Shown: in pieces, positions 63,892 through 64,000 of the stretch
How the letters are laid out: every line of letters begins with the position of its first letter
How positions within the stretch are numbered: position 1 is the first letter of the stretch
NCBI GenBank assembly: GCA_963732845.1
Contig: CAVTBE010000001.1
Span: 1 to 64,000, forward strand
DNA: 64,000 bases
Origin: CAVSRC01 sp963732845
GTDB lineage: Bacteria > Pseudomonadota > Alphaproteobacteria > Rhizobiales > Kaistiaceae
Direction of reading: 5' to 3'
Program-made: the position numbers and the translations under genes
The notes under the pieces: model-generated
What the model was told of the DNA's origin: nothing
The model's input: only the letters and a program-made list of their open reading frames with translations
Database searches by the model: none

Positions 63892-64000
63892 GTCGCACCA
63901 CCGCTGCTGAGGGCGGGTTCCCGGGTGTAGACGTCATCCGGCATCAGCCGGTTGAGCAGCGGCTCGCCTGACCTGAAACGCCGCAGGTTCTCGCAGATGA
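63888..64000 (-). CDS. D-2-hydroxyacid dehydrogenase C terminus (partial, runs off the window)
   Basis: Only the last 37 codons are inside: ...ICENLRRFRSGEPLLNRLMPDDVY followed by TREPALSSGGAT and a stop overlapping the permease start (ATGA). The ENLRRFRSGEPLLNR segment is the hallmark closing helix of NAD-dependent D-2-hydroxyacid dehydrogenases. Translational coupling to the importer suggests it acts on the imported compound. Confidence 0.72.
   Translation of the reverse strand, partial: ICENLRRFRSGEPLLNRLMPDDVYTREPALSSGGAT

Overview
The window is GC-rich and reads as the chromosome of an alphaproteobacterium, most likely a Hyphomicrobiales relative. This is inferred from the mix of alpha-type sugar ABC systems, a heterodisulfide-reductase-like (sHdr) sulfur-oxidation locus with lipoate-binding protein and its own ligase, and a Na+-NQR operon. 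No rRNA is present. One tRNA gene (Thr, anticodon CGT) is present.

Layout. 0.1-7.0 kb: a ribose/galactose-type sugar ABC importer, a small 4-oxalocrotonate-type tautomerase and two SMP-30/gluconolactonase-like genes. The binding protein and both lactonases are frameshifted. 7.7-15.9 kb: a pentaheme cytochrome c gene diverges from nqrABCDEF-apbE-nqrM-CBS; nqrC is frameshifted and NqrB is unusually short. 16.4-17.9 kb: a flavin monooxygenase-like gene. 18.0-26.1 kb: a mobile region with a broken regulator, an IS5-family element cut by an IS3-family element, and then a roughly 4.9-kb integrated segment between two identical 50-bp repeats of the tRNA-Thr 3' half. That segment carries a decayed AbiGi-like gene, an IS21-family element and an integrase cut off by it.

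26.3-37.5 kb is the core metabolic locus. On the minus strand, in transcription order, are dsrE3-type, shdrC1, shdrB1, shdrA, hyp, shdrC2, shdrB2, an unnamed Cys-containing gene, lbpA, a YeiH-type exporter, a dsrE2-type gene and tusA. Upstream lie a nucleophile-less amidotransferase-like gene, a Cys-less HMA-like gene and a lipoate-protein ligase. In known sHdr systems TusA and DsrE proteins pass sulfane sulfur to sHdr, and LbpA carries lipoate in a cytoplasmic oxidation of thiosulfate-derived sulfur to sulfite. The YeiH protein may export a product.

38-56 kb is carbohydrate catabolism. A LacI-controlled MalK-type importer is linked to an MGH-like glycosidase and a PIG-L deacetylase. A ribose-type importer is linked to a YihS/AGE-family isomerase. 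A second LacI regulator and a dhaK-dhaL-aldolase-FGGY kinase operon follow. Together these suggest an isomerise-phosphorylate-cleave route whose triose product is dihydroxyacetone (inference).

55.7-64 kb: a transglutaminase-like gene, a GntR regulator divergent from a GHL6-like glycosidase, and a Dpp/Opp-type importer operon preceded by the end of a D-2-hydroxyacid dehydrogenase that runs off the window.

A striking feature of the first 18.5 kb is that nearly every broken reading frame is repaired by removing a single T. This could be a systematic sequence error or a real mutational signature.
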